Assembly (NCBI GenBank): GCA_964451925.1
Contig: CAYVKA010000012.1
Span: 1 to 64,000 of the forward strand
Length of the DNA: 64,000 nt
From: Nevskia sp964451925
GTDB taxonomy: Bacteria; Pseudomonadota; Gammaproteobacteria; Nevskiales; Nevskiaceae
Direction of reading: 5' to 3'
The notes under the pieces were generated by a model, which was given only the letters and a program-made list of their open reading frames with translations, did not search any database and was not told the origin of the DNA. A program made the position numbers and the translations under genes. This document shows, one piece after another, positions 51,052 through 60,860 of the stretch (its first letter is position 1; every line of letters begins with the position of its first letter).

Positions 51052-54045
51052 ATGTCGTACTCGGAAAAGTTACAGCGGGGTCTGCGCCTGGTCTTGTGCT
51101 ATGTATGGGCGATGATGGCTGTAGCATTTAGCGGCTACGTTCATGCCCAAGACCTCGGGAAGATGGTCACGGTCGATGTGCCACCGCAGAAGGTGTCGAC
51201 CGCGTTGATTGAACTGTCGAAGCAGGCTGGCGTGCAGGTCATCATGCCGGGGACGGAGTTGGACAAGCTGGAGACGCAGGGCGTCCACGGACAGATGACT
51301 TTGGGGGAGGCGCTGTCCAAGCTGCTGCAGGGCACGCCGTTGAGATTCCATGAGACGGCGCCCAACACGATCACAGTGAGCAGCGCGGGTTCATCAGCCT
51401 CTCCGTCAGATTCGACCGCGGTAGCTCAGTCCGGCGCTGATTCAGATATACAGGCTGGCGTTGCTCCATATGCAGCTCAGCGTAGCGAGGCTGCTTCGCA
51501 AAGCGCCGCCGGGCAAACGCAGGAGTTGGACAAGGTCGTAGTCACCGGTTCTCGCCTGCCTCGCACGGCCAAAGAAGGAGCTCAGGAAGTCAAGGTTTAT
51601 ACAAAACAACAGATCGAGCAGAGCGGCCAAACGACCGTTGCAGACTTTCTAAACACATTGCCTGATGTTTCTTTGAATACCAATGAGGCATTTCAAACCC
51701 AGTCTGGGGGAACAACTGTTCAGCTGCACGGTTTGCCCATAGGCACAACGCTAGTTTTATTGAACGGACAGCGGGTGGAAGCTTCAGCCGTCCAGGTCAA
51801 TTCCGGCTTCAATATCTTCGATCTAAACAACGTTCCTACGTCGGCGGTCGAGAGAATTGAGGTTGTATCGGAAGGCTCATCGGCAATCTACGGATCGGAT
51901 GCTATAGCTGGCGTTGTCAATATCGTATTGCGCAATAACGTCAACGGCGGGGAGATCGCGGCAAAATATGGGTGGGCTTCGGGTACGCAGGAAACAAATG
52001 CCTCGGCGGTTTGGGGCAAGCGTTGGGACCACGCAGCTCTGTCGGTGATTGCAAGCTACCAGAAGCGGAGCCCACTATATGGGCTTGATCGCGCAGTGAC
52101 CGCCAACAACGACTACACACAATATGGCGGTGGCGATGCACGCCTCGATGCGTGCTCTCTGGCCGATATCTATTCGACCAACGGCGGTAACTTGCCTGGG
52201 ACGAACTCACCTTATGCGGCAGTAAGTCAAAGCTCGACCGTCCACAACTACGTTGCGGTACCTGGACAGTTAAATAAGTGCAGCTTCTATGGCTATCAGC
52301 AGCTTCTGCCAGAGACGCACCGCGACAGCATACTAGTGCAAGGGCACTACGGATTGACGTCTTCGGTCGATGTGTTCGGTGGGCTGCTGTATTCACATGT
52401 AATTGAAGATGACTTTGTCGGCCCCCCATTTCTCTATGGAGCGCCCGGCTATCAGCAGTTCACGGTATCGGCGAATAACCCTTATAACCCCTACGGACAG
52501 ACGGTGGGTGTTAGCCAGCTATTGTCAAGCCTGGGCAACAGTGTCTTAGGCGTGCCAACTGCCACCGTATTCTTCCGGCCATCTCTCGGCTTAAAAGGCA
52601 CATTGTTCAGCGACTGGTACTGGGAAACATCCGGATGGATTTCGGCCGATCGGACTCAATATGCACAGACAGGAAACCTGGACGCCACGGCTACACAAGC
52701 TGCGTTGAATTCATCCGATCCAGCGACGGCGCTCAACCCATTTATTGCAGGACCGCCAGGAACGTCCCAGGAACTGCGATCGTTGCTCGTAAATTACTAC
52801 GCCAGGTATCGCGGGCAGGAAACGGGAGTTAATGGCTTTGTTCGAGGGCCATTGCTGAAACTGCCCTCAGGTGCCGTGGATATAGTGCTTGGGAGCGAGT
52901 ATGACCACGATACATTCTCCGCCGAGAACATCAACAATCCGTTTGCAACGTCCGGGACGTATCACCGAGACGCATTTTCGGTATTCGGAGAAGCACATAT
53001 ACCGATCGTCGCCAACCACGACAATCCCTCAGTGGGAGATCGCTTGGCGCTGACCGTCGCCGGCCGCTACAACCACTTCGACGATTTTGGTAGCAACACT
53101 ACGCCGCAATACGGGGTCGAGTTTCGTCCCGCTAACACCCTGCTGCTTCGGGGAACGTACAGCCGTTCTTTCAAGGCGCCAACGCTACCTGACCTGGACG
53201 GTCCACAAACCGTGATAGCGTCAACTGTTAATGATCCTTTGTTGAACAATCAGATTGAGGCTATCTCACTTGTTAGCGGGTCGAACCCAAAACTCCATCC
53301 TGAAACAGGATTTTCCAGCACGTACGGATTTGTCTACTCCAGCGAAGCCATTCCAGACCTGCAGTTATCAGTCACTCATTGGCAAATAAATGAATTCAAC
53401 AATATGCAAAGATTCTCTGAAAACGATTTGGTGCAGAACGAGAACTTGTTTCCTAACAACGTGATTCGCGCGGCATCGTGTCCTTCCGGTCCTCCATGCC
53501 CCATCGTCGAAATCATAGATAATCCTGTTAACTTTGGCGAGATCAACGTCGCCGGACTGGATTACCAGGTCACCTATAAGGCGCGATCAGAGGTCGGCAT
53601 CTGGACGCCATCGTTAAACGCCACTCAGACGTATCGTTACAACGAGGCGTTGCTCCCCAATTCCCCCCCGACCGATGCGGCGAGCAAGGCGCAAGACAGC
53701 GGGAACTGGGCTCCTCACTGGAAAGCTACCGCAGCTCTCGGATGGACGCTTGGACCATACTCTGCACATGTAGACGCGCGCTATGTCGGTCGTTACCAAG
53801 ACTACGACACAACCTCTCATGAACTCGGTAATTTCTGGTTGTACGACGTCAATGCGCGATATCTGATTGGCCAGGCCTTGGCGCACGATGATCCATGGCT
53901 GCGCGGCGCCTATATCGAAGTGGGCGGCGTGAATATCTCCAACTCCCTACCAGTGTATTCAGACCGTAACGGCGGCGGGTATGACCCTACCCAGTACGAC
54001 ATTCGCGGACGATTCCTTTATGCGCTTGCGGGCATCAAGTGGTGA
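51052..54045 (+). CDS. TonB-dependent receptor with STN signalling domain
   Basis: 997 aa from the ATG at 51052, with AAAGGGGAG upstream. Signal peptide about 1-32. The STN domain (about 38-105, VPPQKVSTALIELSKQAGVQ) senses cargo and signals to FecR. A TonB box/plug region (VVVTGSRLPRT, then ADFLNTLPDVS) and a long beta-barrel follow, ending in LAGIKW. The family imports siderophores, glycans or peptides. The isopeptidase gene 12 bp downstream suggests a peptide cargo. Confidence 0.95.
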   Translation: MSYSEKLQRGLRLVLCYVWAMMAVAFSGYVHAQDLGKMVTVDVPPQKVSTALIELSKQAGVQVIMPGTELDKLETQGVHGQMTLGEALSKLLQGTPLRFHETAPNTITVSSAGSSASPSDSTAVAQSGADSDIQAGVAPYAAQRSEAASQSAAGQTQELDKVVVTGSRLPRTAKEGAQEVKVYTKQQIEQSGQTTVADFLNTLPDVSLNTNEAFQTQSGGTTVQLHGLPIGTTLVLLNGQRVEASAVQVNSGFNIFDLNNVPTSAVERIEVVSEGSSAIYGSDAIAGVVNIVLRNNVNGGEIAAKYGWASGTQETNASAVWGKRWDHAALSVIASYQKRSPLYGLDRAVTANNDYTQYGGGDARLDACSLADIYSTNGGNLPGTNSPYAAVSQSSTVHNYVAVPGQLNKCSFYGYQQLLPETHRDSILVQGHYGLTSSVDVFGGLLYSHVIEDDFVGPPFLYGAPGYQQFTVSANNPYNPYGQTVGVSQLLSSLGNSVLGVPTATVFFRPSLGLKGTLFSDWYWETSGWISADRTQYAQTGNLDATATQAALNSSDPATALNPFIAGPPGTSQELRSLLVNYYARYRGQETGVNGFVRGPLLKLPSGAVDIVLGSEYDHDTFSAENINNPFATSGTYHRDAFSVFGEAHIPIVANHDNPSVGDRLALTVAGRYNHFDDFGSNTTPQYGVEFRPANTLLLRGTYSRSFKAPTLPDLDGPQTVIASTVNDPLLNNQIEAISLVSGSNPKLHPETGFSSTYGFVYSSEAIPDLQLSVTHWQINEFNNMQRFSENDLVQNENLFPNNVIRAASCPSGPPCPIVEIIDNPVNFGEINVAGLDYQVTYKARSEVGIWTPSLNATQTYRYNEALLPNSPPTDAASKAQDSGNWAPHWKATAALGWTLGPYSAHVDARYVGRYQDYDTTSHELGNFWLYDVNARYLIGQALAHDDPWLRGAYIEVGGVNISNSLPVYSDRNGGGYDPTQYDIRGRFLYALAGIKW

Positions 54046-54057
54046 GGTAGAACTTAA

Positions 54058-56313
54058 ATGATAATCCCCAGCGCGTGCGTGCGGTCCGCGGCAGCGGTCG
54101 TCTTTGTGTGCCTGATGTTGTCAGCGCAGCTGTGTGCCGCTGAACAGCGTCGATCGGCTACCGTCGATGACTCGATCAACATGACCCTGTTCGGTGAACG
54201 GGCTGCGGAGTTCTTTGTCGACGATCCTGTCGTTCTGCCGTCCCCAAATAAAAAGCAATTTGCGGTACTGATTCGGCGCGGAGACACAAAGTCGAATTCG
54301 AGTGTGTACTCGCTCCTTCTTTACGAGGTAGTGGATCTTCTTCGGTCTCCGCGCCCGACGATTCTAGTGAGATTCGCGTCGACGACCAATAGCGAGGCAA
54401 TCAGCGATGTTCGCTGGATGGGCGACAATGAGACCCTGTTGTTTATCGGCGCCCGTGGAAACGGCAAGCGGCAGGTCTACTCCGTTAATGCGCGCACGCA
54501 TGCTCTCCATCGACTGACGGAGCATCAAACGGATGTCGTGGCATTTTCTGCGTCTGATGATCTGCGAACGCTGGTGTACGAAGCATCGGCGCCGCCTACG
54601 GATATTCTGAGCAAGGAGAGCCGTAACCGCGGGATCGTGGTTGACGATCAGCCTATGTCCGATCTCTTAATCGGAAACACCACCGATGTCGCCGCACTCT
54701 ATCCACCCCGCTTGTTTGTTTTGCGAGATGGCCGTGTTCGACAAGTGGAGGTTCCACATGGCACCGGGATCCTTTCAGATATCTCGATCTCGCCTGACAG
54801 TGCGCATGCAATTGTTAGGAGTTACGTCACCATCCGGGATAGGCCGGCGTCGTGGAAGCACACCGATACGTTCTTCGGCTGGACCAAGCTCCTCACGTAC
54901 AGCGCGGTTGATCTGAAGACGCTCAGCTTGCGTCGACTAATTGATGCACCGGCGCAGCCGGTGTTCGGCGACCTTAAGATCGTCTGGACACGCAACGGCG
55001 ACTCCGCGATTGTCACCAATACATATCTTCCCCTGGACGTCGATGACGAAAAGGAACGCACGCGCCGTCAGTCTCATACGTTCTCTGCAGAAGTGGAAAT
55101 CGATAACGGCGCGATTCATGAGATTGACGAAAGCGCCAAATGTGTAATGTTGGAATGGGATCGGGCGCAGAACAGGCTGGTAGTGGGGCCTCAAGATTCG
55201 TACGAAATTCATTCGAACCAAGGCGGGGAGTGTAAAAAAACTGCGTATGAAAAGCGTGATGGGCGATGGCAGGCGGCAGCGAGTGATCCGGAGAAGTCGT
55301 CCGCCGAGGTTGAGGCTGCAGTGATTCAAGGAATGAACGATCCCCCCAAGTTGTGGGCGTGGAACGAGCAGGACGGAAAGAAGGTTGTCGTCCTTGACCC
55401 CAACCCGAATCTCCGGAACCTGGACATTGTAAAGGTTCAAGAAATTACTGTTAGCGGATCCGATGGAAACAGCGCGAAAGCTGGACTATATATTCCCAGT
55501 AACTACAAGCCAGGAATGCGGGTCCCGCTTGTTATACAAACCCACGGGTGGAGCCCGCGCCGCTTTGAGTTCGATGGGGAATCAAGCGCTGGATATGCTG
55601 CACAGGTCCTTGCCGATCAGGGAATTGCCGTTGCGCAACTCGATATGGCGCGACCACTCGATAGCAACGAAGGCAAGAAGAACATGGAGTTGTATGAGCG
55701 CCTGATTGATCAGCTAGACACGATGGGCCTGATCGACCGAGAGCGCGTGGCTCTTCAGGGCTGGAGTCGCACTGGATATCACGCACGATACGCTTTGTCA
55801 TTTTCGAAGTACCCATTCGCCGCGGCACTGGTCGTTGATGGATACGAAGCGGGATATGCGTCGTACATCATGGTCACACCGGCTAACCTGAAATCAGGAG
55901 ATACAACGTCCGAGCTGATGAATGGGGGGAAGCCTTTCGGCCAAGGACTGACGACGTGGTTGGCTCGCTCTCCGGAATTCAACCTGGACAAGGTCCAGAC
56001 GCCGGTACTTCAATTCATGTTTGGACGTTATTCCATCGAGGATATGTGGGAATCGTTTGCTGGGCTTCGGCGCCTTAATAAGCCGGTGGATATGATTTAT
56101 CTGCCCGATTCAAATCACTGGCCTATCCGACCATCGGACCGTGCAGTTGTTCAGCAAGGTGCAGTTGATTGGTTCCGCTTTTGGCTACAGGGATACGAAG
56201 ATCCCAAGCCAGAGAAGTCTGGACAATATAGACGCTGGGAGTCGCTATGCGAAACGCAGAGAATGCAAAATCCCGACCGCCCAGCATTCTGCCCAGAGAC
56301 TCATCATCCATGA
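54058..56313 (+). CDS. S9-family peptidase, Atxe2-like lasso peptide isopeptidase
   Basis: 751 aa. Signal peptide 1-27 (SAQLCAA), a beta-propeller-like N-terminal part and an alpha/beta-hydrolase domain. The nucleophile is Ser570 in GWSRTGY and the His is His687 in DSNHWPI. The WSRTG form and co-localisation with a TonB receptor and FecI/FecR match lasso peptide isopeptidases, which open the macrolactam ring of imported lasso peptides. No lasso precursor or B/C synthetase is present here, so use on foreign or distant lasso peptides, or another peptide, is inferred. Confidence 0.8.
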   Translation: MIIPSACVRSAAAVVFVCLMLSAQLCAAEQRRSATVDDSINMTLFGERAAEFFVDDPVVLPSPNKKQFAVLIRRGDTKSNSSVYSLLLYEVVDLLRSPRPTILVRFASTTNSEAISDVRWMGDNETLLFIGARGNGKRQVYSVNARTHALHRLTEHQTDVVAFSASDDLRTLVYEASAPPTDILSKESRNRGIVVDDQPMSDLLIGNTTDVAALYPPRLFVLRDGRVRQVEVPHGTGILSDISISPDSAHAIVRSYVTIRDRPASWKHTDTFFGWTKLLTYSAVDLKTLSLRRLIDAPAQPVFGDLKIVWTRNGDSAIVTNTYLPLDVDDEKERTRRQSHTFSAEVEIDNGAIHEIDESAKCVMLEWDRAQNRLVVGPQDSYEIHSNQGGECKKTAYEKRDGRWQAAASDPEKSSAEVEAAVIQGMNDPPKLWAWNEQDGKKVVVLDPNPNLRNLDIVKVQEITVSGSDGNSAKAGLYIPSNYKPGMRVPLVIQTHGWSPRRFEFDGESSAGYAAQVLADQGIAVAQLDMARPLDSNEGKKNMELYERLIDQLDTMGLIDRERVALQGWSRTGYHARYALSFSKYPFAAALVVDGYEAGYASYIMVTPANLKSGDTTSELMNGGKPFGQGLTTWLARSPEFNLDKVQTPVLQFMFGRYSIEDMWESFAGLRRLNKPVDMIYLPDSNHWPIRPSDRAVVQQGAVDWFRFWLQGYEDPKPEKSGQYRRWESLCETQRMQNPDRPAFCPETHHP

Positions 56314-56506
56314 CGTCGCTGCAGGCCTGTCGCTATCACTGGAAGCCGTGACGCACGCTATTAGTTCAGGTAACGAGCTGCAGCCGTTGTGGCTCAAGGA
56401 GGTGAAATCGTAGTTCAGTATTCGGAGACCTGGGTCCACGAACCATTTGAAGTACGCTCAGGTCCGAAGGTCTTGCATCGCTTTACGTGAATCAAAGGAG
56501 TGATCG

Positions 56507-56782
56507 ATGAACAACCGACGCATTCAAGTAGCAGCTGCTGCGGTGATCTTCAACGCTGCGATGGTGCTGGGATTCACATCGCCGGTCGCCCTTGCGGATG
56601 CCTGTACAGCCGCAAACGGAACCTATTGCGACTATTTCAATTATTGTCCGTCAAATTCAGCAGCTGCATGTGCTGCGTTCGCTCCCGCCGGCTGCAAAGT
56701 CTCGTCGTCGGCGTGCTTTCCAATATTTCTAAAGTGCACCACCGGGCAACTCGAGGTGGGCTGCAACTTCACGGCAAGTTAG
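56507..56782 (+). CDS. Exported 8-cysteine peptide
   Basis: 91 aa with AAAGGAG before the ATG. Signal peptide 1-30 (PVALA|DAC). The 61-residue mature part has eight Cys (33, 41, 47, 55, 63, 70, 77, 86), enough for four disulfides, and an abundance of small residues. No family is recognised. A thiol-oxidoreductase gene with a CPFC site starts 180 bp downstream and may oxidise it. It could be a toxin, an adhesin-like factor or the natural partner of the receptor/isopeptidase operon. Confidence 0.75.
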   Translation: MNNRRIQVAAAAVIFNAAMVLGFTSPVALADACTAANGTYCDYFNYCPSNSAAACAAFAPAGCKVSSSACFPIFLKCTTGQLEVGCNFTAS

Positions 56783-56808
56783 CTCTAGCTGAGGCAATGC
56801 GACTGAGC

Positions 56809-56851
56809 CCAGTGGCTTCGTGACGAGCGGTTAAGCTCGCGAAGCCACTGG
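56809..56851 (+). terminator. Long hairpin after the Cys-rich peptide gene
   Basis: CCAGTGGCTTCG (56809-56820) pairs with CGAAGCCACTGG (56840-56851), with an inner CGAGC/GCTCG stem. There is no clear T-run, so termination may be partial or Rho-assisted. Confidence 0.5.
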
Positions 56852-56962
56852 TTAGCTTGTTCGTTTCCCCGCGCATTCCGCTTGCGAGTGCATTAGCTAT
56901 TTGTAATGTGATCTTCCGGCGGCAAGCAGGGTCCTGGTGATGGCACGGTCAAAGAGACCAAA

Positions 56963-57658
56963 ATGAAAACGCGATTTGACACATTGGTCACCGTGACGCT
57001 TGTAGTGTGCGCCGTGGTGACTACAGGACTGGTGCTCCGTCGGGAGCTTACTCCTCCGACCAATGTACAGATGCGGCGCGATCAGAAGCCGGTTCTAGTC
57101 TCTCATTGGCGGGACTATCTTTCCAAAGGCGTGCGAATCGGTCCAGAGAATGCTGAGGTGCAAATTGTCGAGTTTGCCGATTTCGAATGCCCATTTTGCG
57201 GCAGCTTTCACCGGACTATTAAGACCCTGCGCGAGCGTTATCCGACTCAGGTGACGCTTACTTACGTGCACTTCCCACTTCCCACGCATCGCTTCGCAGT
57301 GCTCGCCGCACGTGCCGCCGAATGCGCGGACGAACAAGGCCGGTTTGAGGCGATGCACGACCAATTGTTCGATAGGCAGGAGTCTTTCGGGCTCGCGCCC
57401 TGGAGCGATTATGCGATGGTGGCAGGAGTTCCGGATCTTGCAGCGTTCGATGCGTGTATAAAAAGGACAAGTAACGTTCGCCGGATCGAGGAAGGTAAGG
57501 AGTTGGGCAACAACTTGGACATTGAAGGCACTCCCACACTCATCGTCAATGGGTGGAAGCTGGGGCGTCCACCGAGCGCCGAAGAGCTGGATGCCATGGT
57601 GAAAGCTGTCCTGGCAGGGAAGAGTCCGGTATCAGAAGATGAGCATTTTGCGAAGTAG
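56963..57658 (+). CDS. DsbA-like thiol oxidoreductase (membrane-anchored)
   Basis: 231 aa. An N-terminal hydrophobic segment (about 8-28) acts as anchor or signal. The thioredoxin-fold domain has the redox site CPFC at 76-79 (FADFECPFCGSFH) and the cis-Pro loop EGTPTLIVNG. Such proteins form or exchange disulfides in the periplasm. It follows the 8-Cys peptide gene, its likely client. Confidence 0.9.
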   Translation: MKTRFDTLVTVTLVVCAVVTTGLVLRRELTPPTNVQMRRDQKPVLVSHWRDYLSKGVRIGPENAEVQIVEFADFECPFCGSFHRTIKTLRERYPTQVTLTYVHFPLPTHRFAVLAARAAECADEQGRFEAMHDQLFDRQESFGLAPWSDYAMVAGVPDLAAFDACIKRTSNVRRIEEGKELGNNLDIEGTPTLIVNGWKLGRPPSAEELDAMVKAVLAGKSPVSEDEHFAK

Positions 57659-57749
57659 TTCAACCGCTGTAGTGCCGATCATATGCGGTGGCGTGCCGGC
57701 GCCCAGACACTCGACAACACTGCGTCGCGAATAGCGAAGACGAGCCGCC

Positions 57750-58679
57750 ATGCTAAATATTCGATCGTTCACGATAATCACAATGGTCGCGTTGCTCGCG
57801 GCCAACATCTTAAACTGGCGTGCACTCAACGAGGAACGCGCGCTTCTGGCCGCCGCCGATCAGCGTTTGTCGAAGATGGGCGCACCATCACGACTGGTCC
57901 AACTCGATACTGCATTGAACGAATCAGGCGCGCCTCCTTCTCGTCCAGCGCGCTGGCCGCGTGAGTCTATACATCCGATTGCTCCGTGCGCCGTGACCCC
58001 GACGGCGTTAGATGTCAATCCGGTCGCCTTCCAGGCGCATTTGGCAAGTCGGTTGGCTGATCCTGCTACCCACGAGGCGTTGCGCGGTCAGCTAAGGGGG
58101 GCCGCGTTGCAACGTTACGGCGAACTCATCAAACGCTGGCGCGCATCCGGTGTCGATACAGAGCGTCTGCTCGACTTCATCGCCGACTACCAGCTGACCG
58201 GCATGGTGCGTGCTCTGGGCAGCGGGAGCCCAGCCTCTCAATCCACGACGGCGCTCAATATGGTTGACGACGACGTACTGCGCGCATTGCTGAACCCGAC
58301 GGAGCGTGATGAATTGCGAGCGTATGATGCGACCCTGGGCGATCGAGAGGCGCTCAGTCCGTGGCTGAATGAGATGAACCTCGCGCAAACGCCGTTGCCA
58401 GCTGATCAAGCGGAGAAAATGATTGGGATTCTTCACGACGAGCGAGCGGCTGTTCCGCCACCGGAGCCACCGCCGACTTTCGCGAACGATTCAGGTGCTT
58501 ATGCTGCCGCGCTCGCAGACTGGCAACGAGCCTACGACCAACGGGTGCTGGGTCGGGCGGCGCTAATCCTGAGCGGTGATCAGCTATCGCAACTGGATTC
58601 GTACCAGCGCGGCCAGAGAGCTGTTTCATCGTTATCTATGGCGGCTGTATCAGACGGAAACGTCAGAGAAAGCCCGTAA
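57750..58679 (+). CDS. Membrane-anchored hypothetical protein
   Basis: 309 aa. N-terminal signal anchor (about 7-24, FTIITMVALLAANILNW), then a helical periplasmic region with repeated short segments and a proline stretch (AVPPPEPPPTF). No family is recognised. It ends 2 bp before the phospholipase start, so the two are probably co-expressed and may work together. Confidence 0.65.
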   Translation: MLNIRSFTIITMVALLAANILNWRALNEERALLAAADQRLSKMGAPSRLVQLDTALNESGAPPSRPARWPRESIHPIAPCAVTPTALDVNPVAFQAHLASRLADPATHEALRGQLRGAALQRYGELIKRWRASGVDTERLLDFIADYQLTGMVRALGSGSPASQSTTALNMVDDDVLRALLNPTERDELRAYDATLGDREALSPWLNEMNLAQTPLPADQAEKMIGILHDERAAVPPPEPPPTFANDSGAYAAALADWQRAYDQRVLGRAALILSGDQLSQLDSYQRGQRAVSSLSMAAVSDGNVRESP

Positions 58680-58681
58680 CA

Positions 58682-60790
58682 ATGACGAATCGGCGCGAAT
58701 TTATACAACAGGCAATTGGCGTTGCGGCCCTGGGCTTGTTGCCGTCCAGCATTCGCCGCGCCGTGGCCATTCCTGCGACGACATTCACCGGCACGATCCG
58801 GGATGTGCAGCACGTGGTAGTCCTGATCCAGGAGAACCGCGCCTTCGATCACTATTTCGGCACTCTACGAGGTGTGTGCGGACTCGGCGACCGTCACCCG
58901 GTTCCGCTCGCCAGCGGCAAGCCCGTGTGGTTCCAGTCGGATGGCGATAGGGAGATCCTGCCTTATCGCCTGGACAGCCGCACCACCAGCGCCCTAAGGG
59001 TGCCGGGCACGCCACATTCGTTCGCGGATGCACAAGCCGCCTGGAATCAGGGCAAGTTTGGCTTCTGGCCCAAGTTCAAGACGCCGTTGTCGATGGGCCA
59101 CTACGCCCGCGAGGACATCCCGTTCCAGTTCGCTCTGGCCGAAGCTTTCACTATTTGCGACGCCTACCACTGCTCGGTGACCACCGGCACCGACCCGAAT
59201 CGCATTGCGTTCTGGTCTGGCAGCAACTTTAACCCGGAGCTCCGCGCCCGCGGCGAAAACTGCACCGCGACCGACGCCGAGGCTGACAACCTGCGCTGCT
59301 GGGTTACCGGCACCCTGCCTGAACCCGGCTATACCTATGCCGGTTCAGCTTTTAAATGGGCCACCATCCCGGATGTACTGGAGCAAGCCGGTATCTCTTG
59401 GCGTATCTACCAGGACCCCAACGACAATTGGACCGGCGCCATGCACGGCGGCCTGGCTTTCGAGAGCTTCCGCAACGCCAAGCCCGGCTCCCCGCTGTAC
59501 GAGAAGGGCATGCGGCACTGGTCGTTGGAGCAGCTGGCCCAGAATGTGAAGGGCGGTAGCCTGCCGCAGGTATCGTGGGTGCTGCCGCCGCCTATCTGGT
59601 CAGAGCATCCACATCCGTCCAGCCCGATTCAAGGGGCGGAGTTTACTTCTCGTGTGCTCGACGCCCTCACGGCGAACCCTGAGGTGTGGAGCCGGACCGT
59701 GTTCTTTCTCCTATTCGACGAGAACGATGGCCTGTTCGACCATGTCCCGCCGCCGGCGCCACCATCGTTCAATGCCGATGGCTCCCTGGCTGGCAAGGCG
59801 ACCCTGGATCTGCGCGGCTACTATTTCTCCGATTCGGAGCGCAAGCACCTGCATCCGGAAGATCCGGCCCTCGGCACCGTCCGGCCCTGGGGGCTTGGGC
59901 CGCGGGTGCCGATGTACGTGATCTCTCCCTGGAGCAGGGGCGGCTGGGTCAACTCCCAAGTGTTCGATCACACCTCGGTGGGGCAGTTTCTGGAGCGGCG
60001 CTTCGGCATCACCATCCCGGCGATCAGCCCCTGGCACCGGGCGGTATGCGGCGACCTGACCTCGGCCTTCGACTTCGCCCATCCGAACGAATCCGTCGTC
60101 CTGTCGCTGCCGGATGTCAGCGACTCGGCCGAGATCGTCGCCGAGCACAGCAAGCGACCGAAACCGACGCCTCCGGCCACCCCAGAAAGGCTGTTCCAGG
60201 AACCGGGCGTGCGCCCCTCGCGGTCCTTGCCCTACCGGCTTCAGGTGCGCGACCAGGTCAACAGCCGGGCCGGCACGCTGTCCCTGCACTTCGACAACCG
60301 CGGGCGGGCCGGCACGGTGTTTCACGTCTACGACCGCCTGCACCTGGACCGCATACCGCGGCGTTATACCGTGGAGGCGGACAAATCGCTTTCAGATCTT
60401 TGGGATTGCTCGGCCGACGGTGGCCGTTACGACTTGTGGGTCTATGGACCGAACGGCTTCGTGCGCGAGTTCCGAGGTAGCCTGGACGGCGCATCGGTCG
60501 AAGTGCAGGCTCGGGACAATTCAACCGGTGGGTCGATGCTGCTAACCGTTCGCAACGCCGGAGGGACGGCCTGCGTGTTGACGGTGCGACCAAACGCCTA
60601 TCGCCTTGATCGATCCTGGAACCTGACGCTTGCCCCTGGGCGGACACTTACACGCGGCTGGCCGGTCGCCGAAGCGGGCTATTGGTACGACCTGACGGTT
60701 TCCGCCGCCGGGTTCGAGCGGCGCCTGGCCGGCCGGATCGAAACCGGCACCCACGGCATCAGCGATCCGGCGATGGGCGCCGGGATCTAG
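58682..60790 (+). CDS. plcN: Phosphocholine-specific phospholipase C
   Basis: 702 aa, the usual size. Twin-arginine signal NRREFIQQ at the start with a hydrophobic stretch and an Ala-rich cleavage region, so export is folded, by Tat. The catalytic domain shows QENRAFDHYFGTLRGVCG, TGTDPNRIAFWSG, FDENDGLFDHV and HTSVGQFLERRFG. Two C-terminal beta domains follow. It hydrolyses phosphatidylcholine/sphingomyelin headgroups. The gene name is by similarity to the nonhaemolytic type. Confidence 0.9.
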   Translation: MTNRREFIQQAIGVAALGLLPSSIRRAVAIPATTFTGTIRDVQHVVVLIQENRAFDHYFGTLRGVCGLGDRHPVPLASGKPVWFQSDGDREILPYRLDSRTTSALRVPGTPHSFADAQAAWNQGKFGFWPKFKTPLSMGHYAREDIPFQFALAEAFTICDAYHCSVTTGTDPNRIAFWSGSNFNPELRARGENCTATDAEADNLRCWVTGTLPEPGYTYAGSAFKWATIPDVLEQAGISWRIYQDPNDNWTGAMHGGLAFESFRNAKPGSPLYEKGMRHWSLEQLAQNVKGGSLPQVSWVLPPPIWSEHPHPSSPIQGAEFTSRVLDALTANPEVWSRTVFFLLFDENDGLFDHVPPPAPPSFNADGSLAGKATLDLRGYYFSDSERKHLHPEDPALGTVRPWGLGPRVPMYVISPWSRGGWVNSQVFDHTSVGQFLERRFGITIPAISPWHRAVCGDLTSAFDFAHPNESVVLSLPDVSDSAEIVAEHSKRPKPTPPATPERLFQEPGVRPSRSLPYRLQVRDQVNSRAGTLSLHFDNRGRAGTVFHVYDRLHLDRIPRRYTVEADKSLSDLWDCSADGGRYDLWVYGPNGFVREFRGSLDGASVEVQARDNSTGGSMLLTVRNAGGTACVLTVRPNAYRLDRSWNLTLAPGRTLTRGWPVAEAGYWYDLTVSAAGFERRLAGRIETGTHGISDPAMGAGI

Positions 60791-60860
60791 CGGGCGTCCC
60801 CGTTCAGTCACGAAAGCGTCCCATCATGTCGTAAGGGTTTCAACCTGACCGGGGAAAGTC

